Below are positions 19,509 to 28,113 of a DNA stretch of 64,000 bases, piece after piece. The translations under genes were made by a program, and so were the position numbers. Positions within the stretch are counted from its first letter, which is position 1. Each line of letters opens with the position of its first letter. The notes beneath the pieces were generated by a model, which saw only the letters and a list, made by a program, of their open reading frames with translations, made no database searches and was not told where the DNA came from. Origin of the DNA: Bacteroidota bacterium (GTDB lineage Bacteria; Bacteroidota; Bacteroidia; Chitinophagales; Chitinophagaceae); assembly GCA_016715505.1 (NCBI GenBank), contig JADJZY010000035.1, forward strand, positions 62,001 to 126,000, read 5' to 3'.

Positions 19509-20531
19509 ATGCGTTTATTTCAGTTGTTTTGTGTCCTATTGTTCAGTCTGATGTGTTTTTGCCATGGACACCTGGTTGCTCGTGGCTTCAACGAACCCTG
19601 GCATCGGATACAATGGATGGGTCATACTCCACGTCCGGAGGCTCAATCAGCATTTCTGATGTTGAGCAACCGCCCGATGGATTTTACGCGCAGCCATTTT
19701 GCCACTGAACGGAGCGATACCAATTGCTGGCAATATTTGTATGTCGTGGACGAAGATTCCACCTGGAAGATTTATCCTTTTTATACTTTAAGTGAGGCCT
19801 TGAAAAGCATGCCCAATAAGGATTGGGTCATTTATACCGAAGGGATGGGCAAAACCTTTTACGGTAATTTGCGTAGGGCGAGCGCAATGCGGCAAACGTA
19901 TCAGGTGAATGTGCTCCTATTTGATTACGCCAGTATGGCGAGTGATTTGGGTATCATGCAGAATTTTCGGATGAGTATGAGAAATGCTGCACAGGGTTAT
20001 GCGGCTTATTTCAGAATGATGGACACGATCCGGATGCAGCGCTCCACTTTTAAGGGGCAGACATTGAGTTTGTTTTTTCATAGTATGGGCAATTTGCTGC
20101 TGGAGGCCTTGGTGCAATCGGATTTAACCCAACAATGGAACGCACAGCCATTTATCGATAACCTGATTTTAAATGCGCCCTGTATCAATCGGAAGGGGCA
20201 TCACCGATGTTTCAATCAGATTCGTTGGGCAAAAAGAAAGTGGGTGCATTATAATCGGGCTGATACCAAACTCAATGGTGCTGCTTTGTTATCGGGCAAT
20301 CGAAAATTGGGCAGTAAACCCAAATATCCCTTCGACCGGAGTACGTATTATATCGATTTTAACCGGGCTTGTGAGCGGACGCACAATTACTTTTTAGACA
20401 TTCCGGAGCGCAGTTTCAGGCGTTCGTCGCTTATCAGGGCCTATTTTGAAGTCCTCCTGCATGGCAAGGTTCCGGATGTGTCCAAGTGGCAAAAGAGTAA
20501 AGTAGTGGGATGGGAAATGCCTCGAGCCTAA
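19509..20531 (+). CDS. Exported alpha/beta-hydrolase-like protein (DUF900-like)
   Basis: A 340-residue protein with a signal peptide (MRLFQLFCVLLFSLMCFCHG). The middle resembles alpha/beta hydrolases of the DUF900 type: a strand plus oxyanion-loop region (WVIYTEGMGKTFYGN), a strand VNVLLFDYAS, and a nucleophile elbow LFFHSMGNLLLEAL near residue 198, with the Ser flanked as H-S-M-G-N. A candidate acid/His pair lies in the C-terminal part (for example DFNRACERTHNYF). Substrate unknown. Divergent from the GGGP synthase-like gene and followed by nadD on the same strand, 73 nt away. Confidence 0.65.
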   Translation: MRLFQLFCVLLFSLMCFCHGHLVARGFNEPWHRIQWMGHTPRPEAQSAFLMLSNRPMDFTRSHFATERSDTNCWQYLYVVDEDSTWKIYPFYTLSEALKSMPNKDWVIYTEGMGKTFYGNLRRASAMRQTYQVNVLLFDYASMASDLGIMQNFRMSMRNAAQGYAAYFRMMDTIRMQRSTFKGQTLSLFFHSMGNLLLEALVQSDLTQQWNAQPFIDNLILNAPCINRKGHHRCFNQIRWAKRKWVHYNRADTKLNGAALLSGNRKLGSKPKYPFDRSTYYIDFNRACERTHNYFLDIPERSFRRSSLIRAYFEVLLHGKVPDVSKWQKSKVVGWEMPRA

Positions 20532-20604
20532 GCACTCAGATTTTTATGCTCATGTGCAAAATCTGGGTTCAAATAAATTGTAGAAGAGGGCCTAATTTTA
20601 CCGC

Positions 20605-21177
20605 ATGGACATAGGTTTGTATTTCGGCAGTTTTAACCCTATTCATATTGGCCATCTGATATTGGCCAATCATGTGTTGCATCATTGTGGAGTGGAACAG
20701 GTGTGGTTTGTGGTTTCGCCGCGAAATCCTCTCAAGGAAAGTAAAAGTTTATTGCGTGAGCAGGATCGGCTGCATTTGGTGAGGACAGCGATTGACAGTG
20801 AACCACGGTTTAAAGCAAGTTCGGTTGAATTCAGTTTGCCACGACCCTCTTACACCATCGATACGATGACCCATTTACGAGAGAAATACCCACAACATCA
20901 GTTTCGGATTATAATGGGCGGAGATAGTTTTCAGAATTTAGATAAATGGAAAAATTACCAGCAGTTGTTGTCTCAATATTCGCTCATTGTATATCAAAGG
21001 CCCGGATTTGAAATCAAGGTTCCTGAAGGAGCGCAGGTTGAAATAACCGATGCACCGCTCCTGGATATTTCATCTACTTATATTCGCACATTGATTCGTG
21101 AAAAAAAATCAATTCAGTATTTAGTCACAGATGAAGTGAAAGAGGAAATTGAACGAAATCGGTATTATCTGACTTAA
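20605..21177 (+). CDS. nadD: Nicotinate-nucleotide adenylyltransferase
   Basis: A 190-residue nucleotidyltransferase that adenylates nicotinate mononucleotide in NAD synthesis. Signature pieces: GLYFGSFNPIHIGHL (the (T/H)xGH nucleotide-binding motif), RPSYTIDTM, IMGGDSFQNLDKWKNY, and the C-terminal ISSTYIRTLI. It is complete and of normal length. A TAATTTTA box lies 4 nt before the ATG. nadC, the preceding step of the pathway, is in the same window at 60.5-61.3 kb but not linked. Confidence 0.95.
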   Translation: MDIGLYFGSFNPIHIGHLILANHVLHHCGVEQVWFVVSPRNPLKESKSLLREQDRLHLVRTAIDSEPRFKASSVEFSLPRPSYTIDTMTHLREKYPQHQFRIIMGGDSFQNLDKWKNYQQLLSQYSLIVYQRPGFEIKVPEGAQVEITDAPLLDISSTYIRTLIREKKSIQYLVTDEVKEEIERNRYYLT

Positions 21178-21190
21178 GGAATTCTTCATT

Positions 21191-21724
21191 CTACAGATTA
21201 CCTGCTGCGCTGGATGTGCGGCGAAAAACCGTCAGGTAGGACAAAGGCCTTGAAATGGGGCATCGTTGAAAAAAGGACAATTCGTAATTTCCGGTTTGTG
21301 GGCATAAAAACGAAAATTCCGACCAAAATTCACCGTCTTGCTGGGGTTTGAGCCGATCATTGACAAAATCGCCTACACCTTCGAGAAAGAGGTTGACAGA
21401 AATTTTTCCGGCATGAGGATCACCCACATAAACAAAATGATACCATTGTCCCTCTTCCAAGGTAATATATACACTGCGGTCCTGACCCGCTATCAACGCA
21501 ACCCGGTCTTCTTTATAAATTTCAAAGCCATTTTTGCGATGGATGGCTATTTGTTCAAGAATTTTTTCATTGTAACTCCGCTCGGCCTCCTTCATTTCAT
21601 CGGTGATTTCGAGTTTTTGAGGTTTTTCCGATAAAAACTGATCAAATTCTTCCTCCTGAGCCATGCCCGAAAAAGGAATCAACAAAAAGAATGCAAACAG
21701 GGTTTTGTATAGCGATTTCACCAT
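21191..21724 (-). CDS. Hypothetical exported protein
   Basis: A 177-residue protein with a clear signal peptide (MVKSLYKTLFAFFLLIPFSGMAQ). The first part of the mature protein is charged and helical (LEITDEMKEAERSYNEKILEQ). The second half looks like a beta-sandwich (VYITLEEGQWYHFVYVGDP and ELSFFQRCPISRPLSYLTVF). I do not recognise the family. It is convergent with nadD (13 nt apart) and its upstream side faces the inverted-repeat region at 21.8-22.2 kb. A TACCTTTA box (complement of 21735-21742) lies 10 nt upstream of the ATG. Confidence 0.7.
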   Translation of the reverse strand: MVKSLYKTLFAFFLLIPFSGMAQEEEFDQFLSEKPQKLEITDEMKEAERSYNEKILEQIAIHRKNGFEIYKEDRVALIAGQDRSVYITLEEGQWYHFVYVGDPHAGKISVNLFLEGVGDFVNDRLKPQQDGEFWSEFSFLCPQTGNYELSFFQRCPISRPLSYLTVFRRTSSAAGNL

Positions 21725-21800
21725 TTGAAGATAATAAAGGTAGATAATAACATCATCAAAAAGCAGACCAAAGTGCAGATGGGGGTGATGAAGCTTGAAA

Positions 21801-21890
21801 GGTAGGCCGGAGATTATCCCAGGCCTGATGCGAGCGAAAATCCTTTACGCGCTATTGGCGCTGTAAAGATTGTAGCGGGCAGCAGGTGTG
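21801..21890. repeat. REP-like palindromic repeat, copy 2
   Basis: Non-coding block with an imperfect inverted repeat TCCTTTACGCGC (21841-21852) / GGCGCTGTAAAGA (21857-21869), followed by a segment (21865-21886) that resembles copy 1 near 8.6 kb. Richer in G+C than the flanks. Confidence 0.45.
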
Positions 21891-21924
21891 AAGATAAAAA
21901 AAAATTCCCCTGATCATTCTGCCA

Positions 21925-22197
21925 AAAATTTGGTCTAGCTAGGGGCTGCTGGTTATCTCACTGGTGCTTCAAATTTAAGGAAGCGTTCAAGGGATAGCCC
22001 CGTACGTACGGGGCAGCCCTTGGACGATGACGCCAAAGTTGAAGATGCCAGTGAGAAGTGAAAATCAAGAAATGAAATGCAAGCTTAATTAAGAGATATG
22101 AAAAATTGCCGTGCATTAAAAAAAGCGAAATTCACCCCTGAATGTAATGATATCAACTAATTTCACGTTAAACAGCAGCCCCAGCCTAAAATTTGGG
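21925..22197. repeat. Nested long inverted repeat
   Basis: Three nested levels of dyad symmetry. The centre is the perfect palindrome GCCCCGTACGTACGGGGC (21997-22014). A middle level pairs TCTCACTGG (21956-21964) with CCAGTGAGA (22047-22055), with further imperfect matches inside. The outer level pairs AAATTTGG...AGGGGCTGCTG (about 21926-21951) with CAGCAGCCCCAGC...AAATTTGG (about 22173-22196). No transposase is present. The whole could form a large cruciform or RNA hairpin, or be a MITE-like relic. Confidence 0.6.
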
Positions 22198-22212
22198 CTA
22201 CACCATGATTGT

Positions 22213-23445
22213 TTAGTGCTGAGAGGCTTGAAGGGCATGATCCAGGTCGGCCAGAATATCTTCGACATTTTCGATTCCAACACTCATCCGAATCAGTCCA
22301 TCGCTGATGCCTGATTGTGCGCGCAATTCAGCAGCAACTCCGGTGTGGGTGGTACTAGCGGGATGGGAAATGAGGGTATCACAGGTTCCAAGCGAAACGG
22401 CGCTAGTACAAAGTTGCAGATGGTTGATGAATTTTTTTCCGGCTTCAAAACCACCTTTTACTTCAAAACTCATGAGTGCTCCGGCATGTTTCATTTGCCG
22501 CTTTGCCAGGGCGTGATCGGGATGTTTGTCGAGTCCAAGATAGTTGACTGTTTCTACAGCAGGGTGTTGTGCTAAAAAAGCGGCGACGGTCATAGCATTT
22601 TCGCAATGGCGCTGCATCCGAACTTCGAGCGTTTTGATGCCATTGTTGAGTAAAAATGCATCGAATGCGCTTACGCTGGCGCCCAATAAACGAAAATGTT
22701 TGGTGGCTTTGGTTTGCATGAAATTCAAATCGCGACCGATGAGCACACCACCAACTGCCGTACCATGACCGTTAAGAAATTTGGTGGTAGAATGAATGAC
22801 GAAATCAACGCCGAATCGAAAAGGCTGTTGTAAATAAGGAGTTGCAAATGTATTGTCGACCGCCACTTTGCAGCCGTATTGATGGGCCAGTTGGGTGAGT
22901 TTTTCAATGTCCACACATTGCAAAGTAGGGTTGGCGGGTGTTTCGATGTACAAGAGCGCTATCTCCTGATGGGATTGTAGCATATTTTCAACCTCATCCA
23001 GTTTTTTAAAATCGGTAATCAAGGTTTGAATGCCACAGCCAGGTAAAACCTTGTCGATATATTCCTGGGTGCCACCGTATAAGGACAGATGAGATAACAC
23101 TTTTTGTCCTTGTTGTACATTCGACAGGATGAGGGTGGAGATGGCGGCCATTCCGGAAGCATGTAATATTGCTTTGAGTTGCAGGGGCTGTCCGTTTTCA
23201 TCTTGTAGTCCATAAGCTTCCAAACCGGCTAATTTCTCTTCGGTTTGTGAGCCGGTGGGATGGCCGAAGCGTCCGTAAATAAAACCCTTTTCTTTACCTG
23301 TAAATAAATCTACACCTTGTTCGGCGCTGTCAAACAAATAAGTGCTTGAAGCGTAAATAGGTGTGATATGACTTCGGTGTTGTTCACTTTCAAAGCCGGC
23401 GTAAATGCAGGCAGAACCAAATCCTATGGGCTGTTTTTTTTCCAT
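22213..23445 (-). CDS. Cys/Met-metabolism PLP-dependent enzyme (cystathionine gamma-synthase / methionine gamma-lyase type)
   Basis: A 410-residue fold-type I PLP enzyme. Visible motifs: ITPIYASSTYLF, the YGRFGHPT substrate/PLP phosphate loop, ASGMAAIST, YIETPANPTLQ, AVDNTFATPYLQQP and the PLP lysine in HSTTKFLNGHG. Members use sulfur amino acids and their O-acyl homoserine precursors; sequence alone does not separate cystathionine gamma-synthase, gamma-lyase, O-acetylhomoserine sulfhydrylase and methionine gamma-lyase. A perfect TACTTTTG box ends 5 nt before the ATG. Divergent from a small exported protein. Confidence 0.9.
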   Translation of the reverse strand: MEKKQPIGFGSACIYAGFESEQHRSHITPIYASSTYLFDSAEQGVDLFTGKEKGFIYGRFGHPTGSQTEEKLAGLEAYGLQDENGQPLQLKAILHASGMAAISTLILSNVQQGQKVLSHLSLYGGTQEYIDKVLPGCGIQTLITDFKKLDEVENMLQSHQEIALLYIETPANPTLQCVDIEKLTQLAHQYGCKVAVDNTFATPYLQQPFRFGVDFVIHSTTKFLNGHGTAVGGVLIGRDLNFMQTKATKHFRLLGASVSAFDAFLLNNGIKTLEVRMQRHCENAMTVAAFLAQHPAVETVNYLGLDKHPDHALAKRQMKHAGALMSFEVKGGFEAGKKFINHLQLCTSAVSLGTCDTLISHPASTTHTGVAAELRAQSGISDGLIRMSVGIENVEDILADLDHALQASQH

Positions 23446-23450
23446 GGGTG

Positions 23451-23458
23451 CAAAAGTA
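23451..23458 (-). promoter_or_regulatory. -7 box (TACTTTTG) of the Cys/Met PLP enzyme gene
   Basis: The minus strand reads TACTTTTG, 5 nt upstream of the ATG, the same box and nearly the same spacing as for ispG. No good -33 element is seen. Confidence 0.55.
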
Positions 23459-23602
23459 GGTATTCAGGTTGATTTGGGGTCGTATAGGGGCAAGGTAAAA
23501 CAGGGAATACAAGTGTCATCATCGCCTTTTTTGTTAATGCCCTTGCAAATGTTGTTGTAACAATGTAAGTTTAAACAGATTTTATAACCTACCCACAAAA
23601 GG

Positions 23603-24016
23603 ATGCTTAAAAAAGTACTCTTTGTTTTTATTTGTGCGCTCATAATCAGCACCTTTCCGGCAAAGGCACAAGAGATATTTGGTAAGTGGAAATGTATTGC
23701 ACACTATAAAATATCGGCTGAAGGCAAAAAAATAGATATTTGGCAGGCCCATTTAAAAAGTAGTCCCTGTGCAGCTTTCACCATTTATGATTTTAAACAG
23801 GACGGGCGGGCACTGCGAATCCTGAAAGATTGTGAAGAGTCATATACCCGCATGCAGCACAAGCTATGGAAAAACTGGCGTTTTCGGATTGTCGAGAATC
23901 AGCTGCTTACGTTTGTGTCTAATCATATCGGTGAGATGATTTATACACTGCGGTTTCAAGGAGATAAAATGATTTGGACCAGCGCAGATGAAACCCTGAT
24001 TTTTCAGCGATTATAA
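23603..24016 (+). CDS. Small exported protein, lipocalin-like
   Basis: A 137-residue protein with signal peptide (LFVFICALIISTFPAKAQ) starting at ATG 23603. The mature part begins EIFGKWKCIAHYK and alternates short strands, ending in MIYTLRFQGDKMIWTS and a final FQRL. This strand pattern and the initial G-x-W are reminiscent of small lipocalin-like domains in Bacteroidota, but I cannot name a family with certainty. Two Cys pairs are possible. A perfect 7-bp hairpin (TACAAAC/GTTTGTA, 24022-24039) follows the stop codon. Confidence 0.65.
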   Translation: MLKKVLFVFICALIISTFPAKAQEIFGKWKCIAHYKISAEGKKIDIWQAHLKSSPCAAFTIYDFKQDGRALRILKDCEESYTRMQHKLWKNWRFRIVENQLLTFVSNHIGEMIYTLRFQGDKMIWTSADETLIFQRL

Positions 24017-24110
24017 TTAAATACAAACAAAAGTTTGTAATTACGTTTGCGGATTGTAAATCAATTTTGTTTTCACATTTTTGTGATGAATCGCTGTATG
24101 CATATTTAGG

Positions 24111-24772
24111 ATGGAAAAAATATCAGAGATATTGAAAATTTGAAAACATGGAACAAGGTGGCTTCGTTGTATGCAGAAAAGATGATGGACCTTCCCATTT
24201 ATGAGGAAAGTTATACGATGTTCCGTGAGCTACTTCATTGTTCTGATGCCAAAATATTGGATATCGGTTGTGGACCAGGTGTGATCAGTGCATATTTACA
24301 GCAACAATGCCCAACCTATCAATTGAGTGGAATTGATTTTTCGGCGGAGATGATTTCTTTGGCACAATCACATTTACCACAGGGCCATTTTCAAGTGATG
24401 GATTGTCGGCAAATGAATTTTAGTGCAGGTACTTTTGATGGCGTGGTATGTGGTTTTTGTATTCCCTATTTAGATTCGGTGGAGCTCGAAAATTTCTTCA
24501 AGGATATTGCTGTGATGTTGAAAGAAGGAGGAATATTATATGTCAGTTTTGTGGAAGGAGATGCTGAAAATTCAGGATTTATTACAGGTAGTACCGGCGA
24601 TCGGACTTATTTCTTTTATCATGACCTCAATTGGATCAATGAGCTCACTGAAAGCATTGGATTTAAACAAATCAAGACATTAAAAATTGAATACCACAAA
24701 GCCAATCAGGAGGTTCAATGGCACACTGTACTGATCTTGAAAAAACAAACAAAGGAGCATCATGCACGATAA
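24111..24772 (+). CDS. Class I SAM-dependent methyltransferase
   Basis: Methyltransferase with motif I ILDIGCGPGVISAYL, the acidic residue after strand 2 (LSGIDFSAEMI), QVMDCRQMNF and the post-motif region LKEGGILYVSFVEG. The confident frame runs from about 24121 to the stop at 24772. The only good ATG (24111) is one base out of frame across an A6 run (24115-24120). Adding one A would give an N-terminus reading MEKNIRDIENLKTWNKV; otherwise the start is the TTG at 24140. Substrate unknown. Small-molecule type of Rossmann methyltransferase; no operon partner. Confidence 0.85.
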
Positions 24773-24895
24773 CATATGTTAAAACATTTATTTGATACTG
24801 ATTTAAATTTGCAGGCCATTATATTTATTGTCTTAAAAACCATGAACGTCTGCAAAAGGCGCAAATTTTAAATCAACACGACCAAATCAAACACC

Positions 24896-26917
24896 ATGAA
24901 TAAAAAATTCCTTTACATCATTACGCCTTGTTTTTTGTTTGTGCTTTACATGATGCTCAGCAGTAGCAGCGGAGGCATTAATGGTCAGAGTGTGGCAGGA
25001 TGTACCTGTCATGGATCTGTTTCAAACAATACCCTTGTAACCATAACGGGTTTGCCTGCAGGTGGATATACCAATGGAACAGTTTACCCGATAACCATTT
25101 CTGTGACAAATACCGCACTCGTAGGAACATCACCATTTGGTCTGCGAGATGGTTTTAATTTAACTGCTACGACAGGCGCTTTTACAGCCATCGCCGGAAC
25201 AGCCTTAAATGGGGCAACGGAGATTCGGCATACCACACCAAAAGCACCGGTTTCGGGCACTGCTTCCTGGACATTTAACTGGACAGCACCTGCAAGTGGA
25301 AATGCAAGCGTCGGATTTTTTGTCTCCGGCAATGCAACAAATGGGAATGGATCAAGTGCAGGTGATCAGTGGAATCAGACCTCCGCTTTTGTGGCCAAAA
25401 ATGGGGTTGCATTATCTGTATCAGCCTCTGCACCGAATATTCTTTGTAATGGTGGTAATGCAACTGTTACTGCAACGGCCATTGGTGGATCGCCGGCTTA
25501 TCAGTATCGTTTAAATGCAGGTTCATTTCAGTCAGGAAATACTTTTTCATCCGTTTTAGCCGGTACCTATACCGTAACAGTAAGAGATGCGACCCTGGCT
25601 ACCGCCACAACAGTGATTACCTTAAACCAACCTACGGCGATCACCGCTACACCAACTGCCGGAACGATTCTATGTAATCCCGGAACAACCTCCATTACCG
25701 TTGCTGCTTCAGGTGGAACCGGTGCATTTACCTATCGACTCAATACCGGAACATTTCAGGCATCCAATACATTTAACACCGTTGCACCAGGTACATATAC
25801 CATCACTGCCAGAGATGCCAATTTATGCACGAAGACATCAACCATCGTCGTTTCTCAACCGGCCGCACTTTCATTTACCGCCCCTGTCCTGACCCAACCA
25901 AGCTGTAATGGTTCCACCGGAGCAGCCACGGTAAATGCGGTAGGGGGTACTGGAACAAAAACGTACACGATTAATCCTTTAGGCCCGCAAAGTAATACCA
26001 CTGGCGTTTTTAGCGGCCTCACAGGGACTCAGGTTTATACGGCAACCTGCACAGATGCCAATAATTGCACAAAGACGATAACCTTCACAATGACACAACC
26101 ATCATTGATTACGTTTGGTTCACCCACTACCGTGCAACCGCCTTGTTCAGCCAATACCGGACAAATTACCCTGACCGCCACAGGTGGTACAGGTGCTAAA
26201 ACATACACGATACAACCCCTTGGGCCCCAAAGTAATACCACCGGCGTATTTACCGGATTAAGCGGACAAGTGTATACCATTACGGCAACAGATGCAAACA
26301 ATTGTACCAAAACGAGTACGGTGAATCTGCCTTGCATTCCGGTTCCGGCTCTTAATTTAAAGCTATTTTCACAAGGTTATTATGCAGGCGCATCTATGAT
26401 GGTTCCCACTTTGAATAATCAAGGCTTGGGAAATCCGCTGAATCAAACAGATACGTTGGAATTAAGTTTGCGCGCTATCACTTCACCTTACAATATCATT
26501 TTTCAAGCGAATCAAGTGGTGCAAACCAATGGAACCTTGCTGTGGGATTTGCCACCTGCTGCCAATGGCAATTCTTATTACGTCGTTATCCGACATCGAA
26601 ACATGCTTGAAACATGGAGCCAAAATCCGATTACCATTAATGGAACTACTACCTACGATTTTAGTATTTCAGCCAATCAGGCTTATGGAGGCAATCAGAT
26701 TGAAATGGAACCCGGTGTGTTTGCATTTTATACCGGAGACCTCACCCAGGATGGGGTTGTAGATGGCTTGGATTTTGGAGATTGGGAAAATGACAGCAAC
26801 AATTTTGCAGGTGGTTATGTGAGTAGCGACTTCAATGGCGATGGTGTTGTTGATGGACTAGATTTCTTAATCTGGGAACCCAACAACAACAATTTTGTCG
26901 GGATTATGGCTCCATAA
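24896..26917 (+). CDS. Surface protein: choice-of-anchor V domain, SprB repeats, dockerin-like C-terminus
   Basis: A 673-residue exported protein. After the signal peptide comes a domain of the choice-of-anchor V type (about 25-170) with a Cys-rich GCTCHGS near its start; relatives often have CxxCH there. It is followed by about four SprB-type repeats of ~75 residues (pattern A-x-GG-T-x-x-Y-x-x-x-L ... GTYTVTVRDA ... ITLNQP), known from gliding adhesins. The last ~190 residues form a module also found at the end of the 56.4-58.4 kb protein. It closes with two EF-hand-like loops (DGVVDGLDF and NGDGVVDGLDF) and NNFVGIMAP. No type A sorting domain is seen, so that module may be the sorting signal. 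Frame intact. Confidence 0.82.
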   Translation: MNKKFLYIITPCFLFVLYMMLSSSSGGINGQSVAGCTCHGSVSNNTLVTITGLPAGGYTNGTVYPITISVTNTALVGTSPFGLRDGFNLTATTGAFTAIAGTALNGATEIRHTTPKAPVSGTASWTFNWTAPASGNASVGFFVSGNATNGNGSSAGDQWNQTSAFVAKNGVALSVSASAPNILCNGGNATVTATAIGGSPAYQYRLNAGSFQSGNTFSSVLAGTYTVTVRDATLATATTVITLNQPTAITATPTAGTILCNPGTTSITVAASGGTGAFTYRLNTGTFQASNTFNTVAPGTYTITARDANLCTKTSTIVVSQPAALSFTAPVLTQPSCNGSTGAATVNAVGGTGTKTYTINPLGPQSNTTGVFSGLTGTQVYTATCTDANNCTKTITFTMTQPSLITFGSPTTVQPPCSANTGQITLTATGGTGAKTYTIQPLGPQSNTTGVFTGLSGQVYTITATDANNCTKTSTVNLPCIPVPALNLKLFSQGYYAGASMMVPTLNNQGLGNPLNQTDTLELSLRAITSPYNIIFQANQVVQTNGTLLWDLPPAANGNSYYVVIRHRNMLETWSQNPITINGTTTYDFSISANQAYGGNQIEMEPGVFAFYTGDLTQDGVVDGLDFGDWENDSNNFAGGYVSSDFNGDGVVDGLDFLIWEPNNNNFVGIMAP

Positions 26918-26990
26918 TTATCGATCAGTAAATCGACTATCAACATGCTGAATTGAAGTTTAAAATGCGGGTGTATTCATGTATGCCGAA

Positions 26991-27903
26991 TTATGCTTCT
27001 ACAACCTTTTTGACGGCAAAAAGATCGTTCATACAGGGTTGGATTTCAGGAAATTCAAATTTGAATCCGGCATCCAGAATTTTATCTGCACGCACTGAAC
27101 TACTTTTTAAAATTTCAATCGACATTTCGCCCAATGCCAGTTTGAGCAAAAATGCAGGAACCGGTATGCTTAAAATTTTCTTCCTGATGCTCGAATAGCG
27201 GATTGAATCTGCATTTTTAAAGATACCGGATTAGGAGCCACCGCGTTATAAATGCCCTCCTTGCGATGATCTGCAAGAAACAATAAAAGATGACATAAAT
27301 CTTCTACATGAATCCAACTATAAATCTGATTGCCACCCGAGGGGATTCCGGCTATGCCGAAAGAGAAAGATTGGGTGAGTGCAGGGAGTGCGCCTCCTTC
27401 CTGTCCCATCACAATTCCAATACGAGCAATGGATACCGGAATATTTAATTGTGCCATGCGTGAACTGGATTGTTCCCATTGCTGGCAAACCTGTGATAAA
27501 AAGATTGATCGCCGGGGTCTGTTTCAACATGGGGTTTGTTGTCCGCTGCATAGAATCCAATAGCGGATGCACCCACAAAAGATTGAACATTGAGTTGCCC
27601 ACCCCGTATAGCCTGATAAAGGGTTTCATTGCTCTGAATACGACTTAAACGAATTTCTTCTTTTCGTTGAGGTGTCCAGCGTTTATCGGCCACACCGGCA
27701 CCTGCCAGGTTTATCAGGATTCCTTGTTGACATCTAAAATCCGGATCGATATAAGCAACCGTCGGATCCCAGTAAATATGATTGGATTTATTGATCTGTT
27801 TGCGGGTACTTAGGATACTCACCTGATGCCCTCTTCCCTGAAGCAGTTTTTGTAAATGTTGACCCACAAAGCCACTACCCCCTGCAATAATATAATGTGC
27901 CAT
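26991..27903 (-). CDS. TIGR01777-type NAD(P)-dependent epimerase/SDR protein (frameshifted)
   Basis: About 304 codons with two breaks: one base missing in the A5 run 27498-27502 and one near 27176-27179. Joined, it starts MAHYIIAGGSGFVGQHL (Rossmann GxxGFxG), continues with LINLAGAGVADKRWTPQRKEEI and SFVGASAIGFYA, then the catalytic-region and substrate part RMAQLNIPVSIARIGIVMG and YSWIHVEDL. The C-terminus is the domain typical of this family (VPAFLLKLALGEMS ... DAGFKFEFPEI). These proteins are often misnamed cell-division inhibitor SulA; the true substrate is unknown. An inverted repeat covers its promoter. Confidence 0.87.
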
Positions 27904-27905
27904 AA

Positions 27906-27930
27906 CAGCGTAAAGATACTTTTTACGCTG
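27906..27930. promoter_or_regulatory. Inverted repeat over the promoter of the epimerase gene
   Basis: CAGCGTAAA (27906-27914) and TTTACGCTG (27922-27930) are perfect 9-bp arms separated by 7 nt, just upstream of the ATG at 27903. On the minus strand a TATCTTTA box (27911-27918) lies inside it. This is consistent with an operator or with a 5' hairpin. Confidence 0.45.
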
Positions 27931-28113
27931 TGCTTAAGCCATCTTGATTCAATGATAGTGTATCGGATGAAAGAATAGGAGCTTGCCCGGAGACTGCCTG
28001 TGGAAGTTTCTACAAGCATTTTGGGGATATAGATATAACATTCAACTCAAAAAAATCGTTTACCGGTAATATTCAGATTGGATTGACTAATTTTGATTAA
28101 ATTCTTCTCATTG

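Noticed and set aside
21801..22197. Insertion sequence with terminal inverted repeats
   Set aside because: No transposase remnant and no target-site duplication could be found between the arms.
25084..26337. Long frames antisense to the SprB-repeat protein
   Set aside because: They arise from the Thr/Ala-rich codon composition of the sense gene; no independent gene signals.
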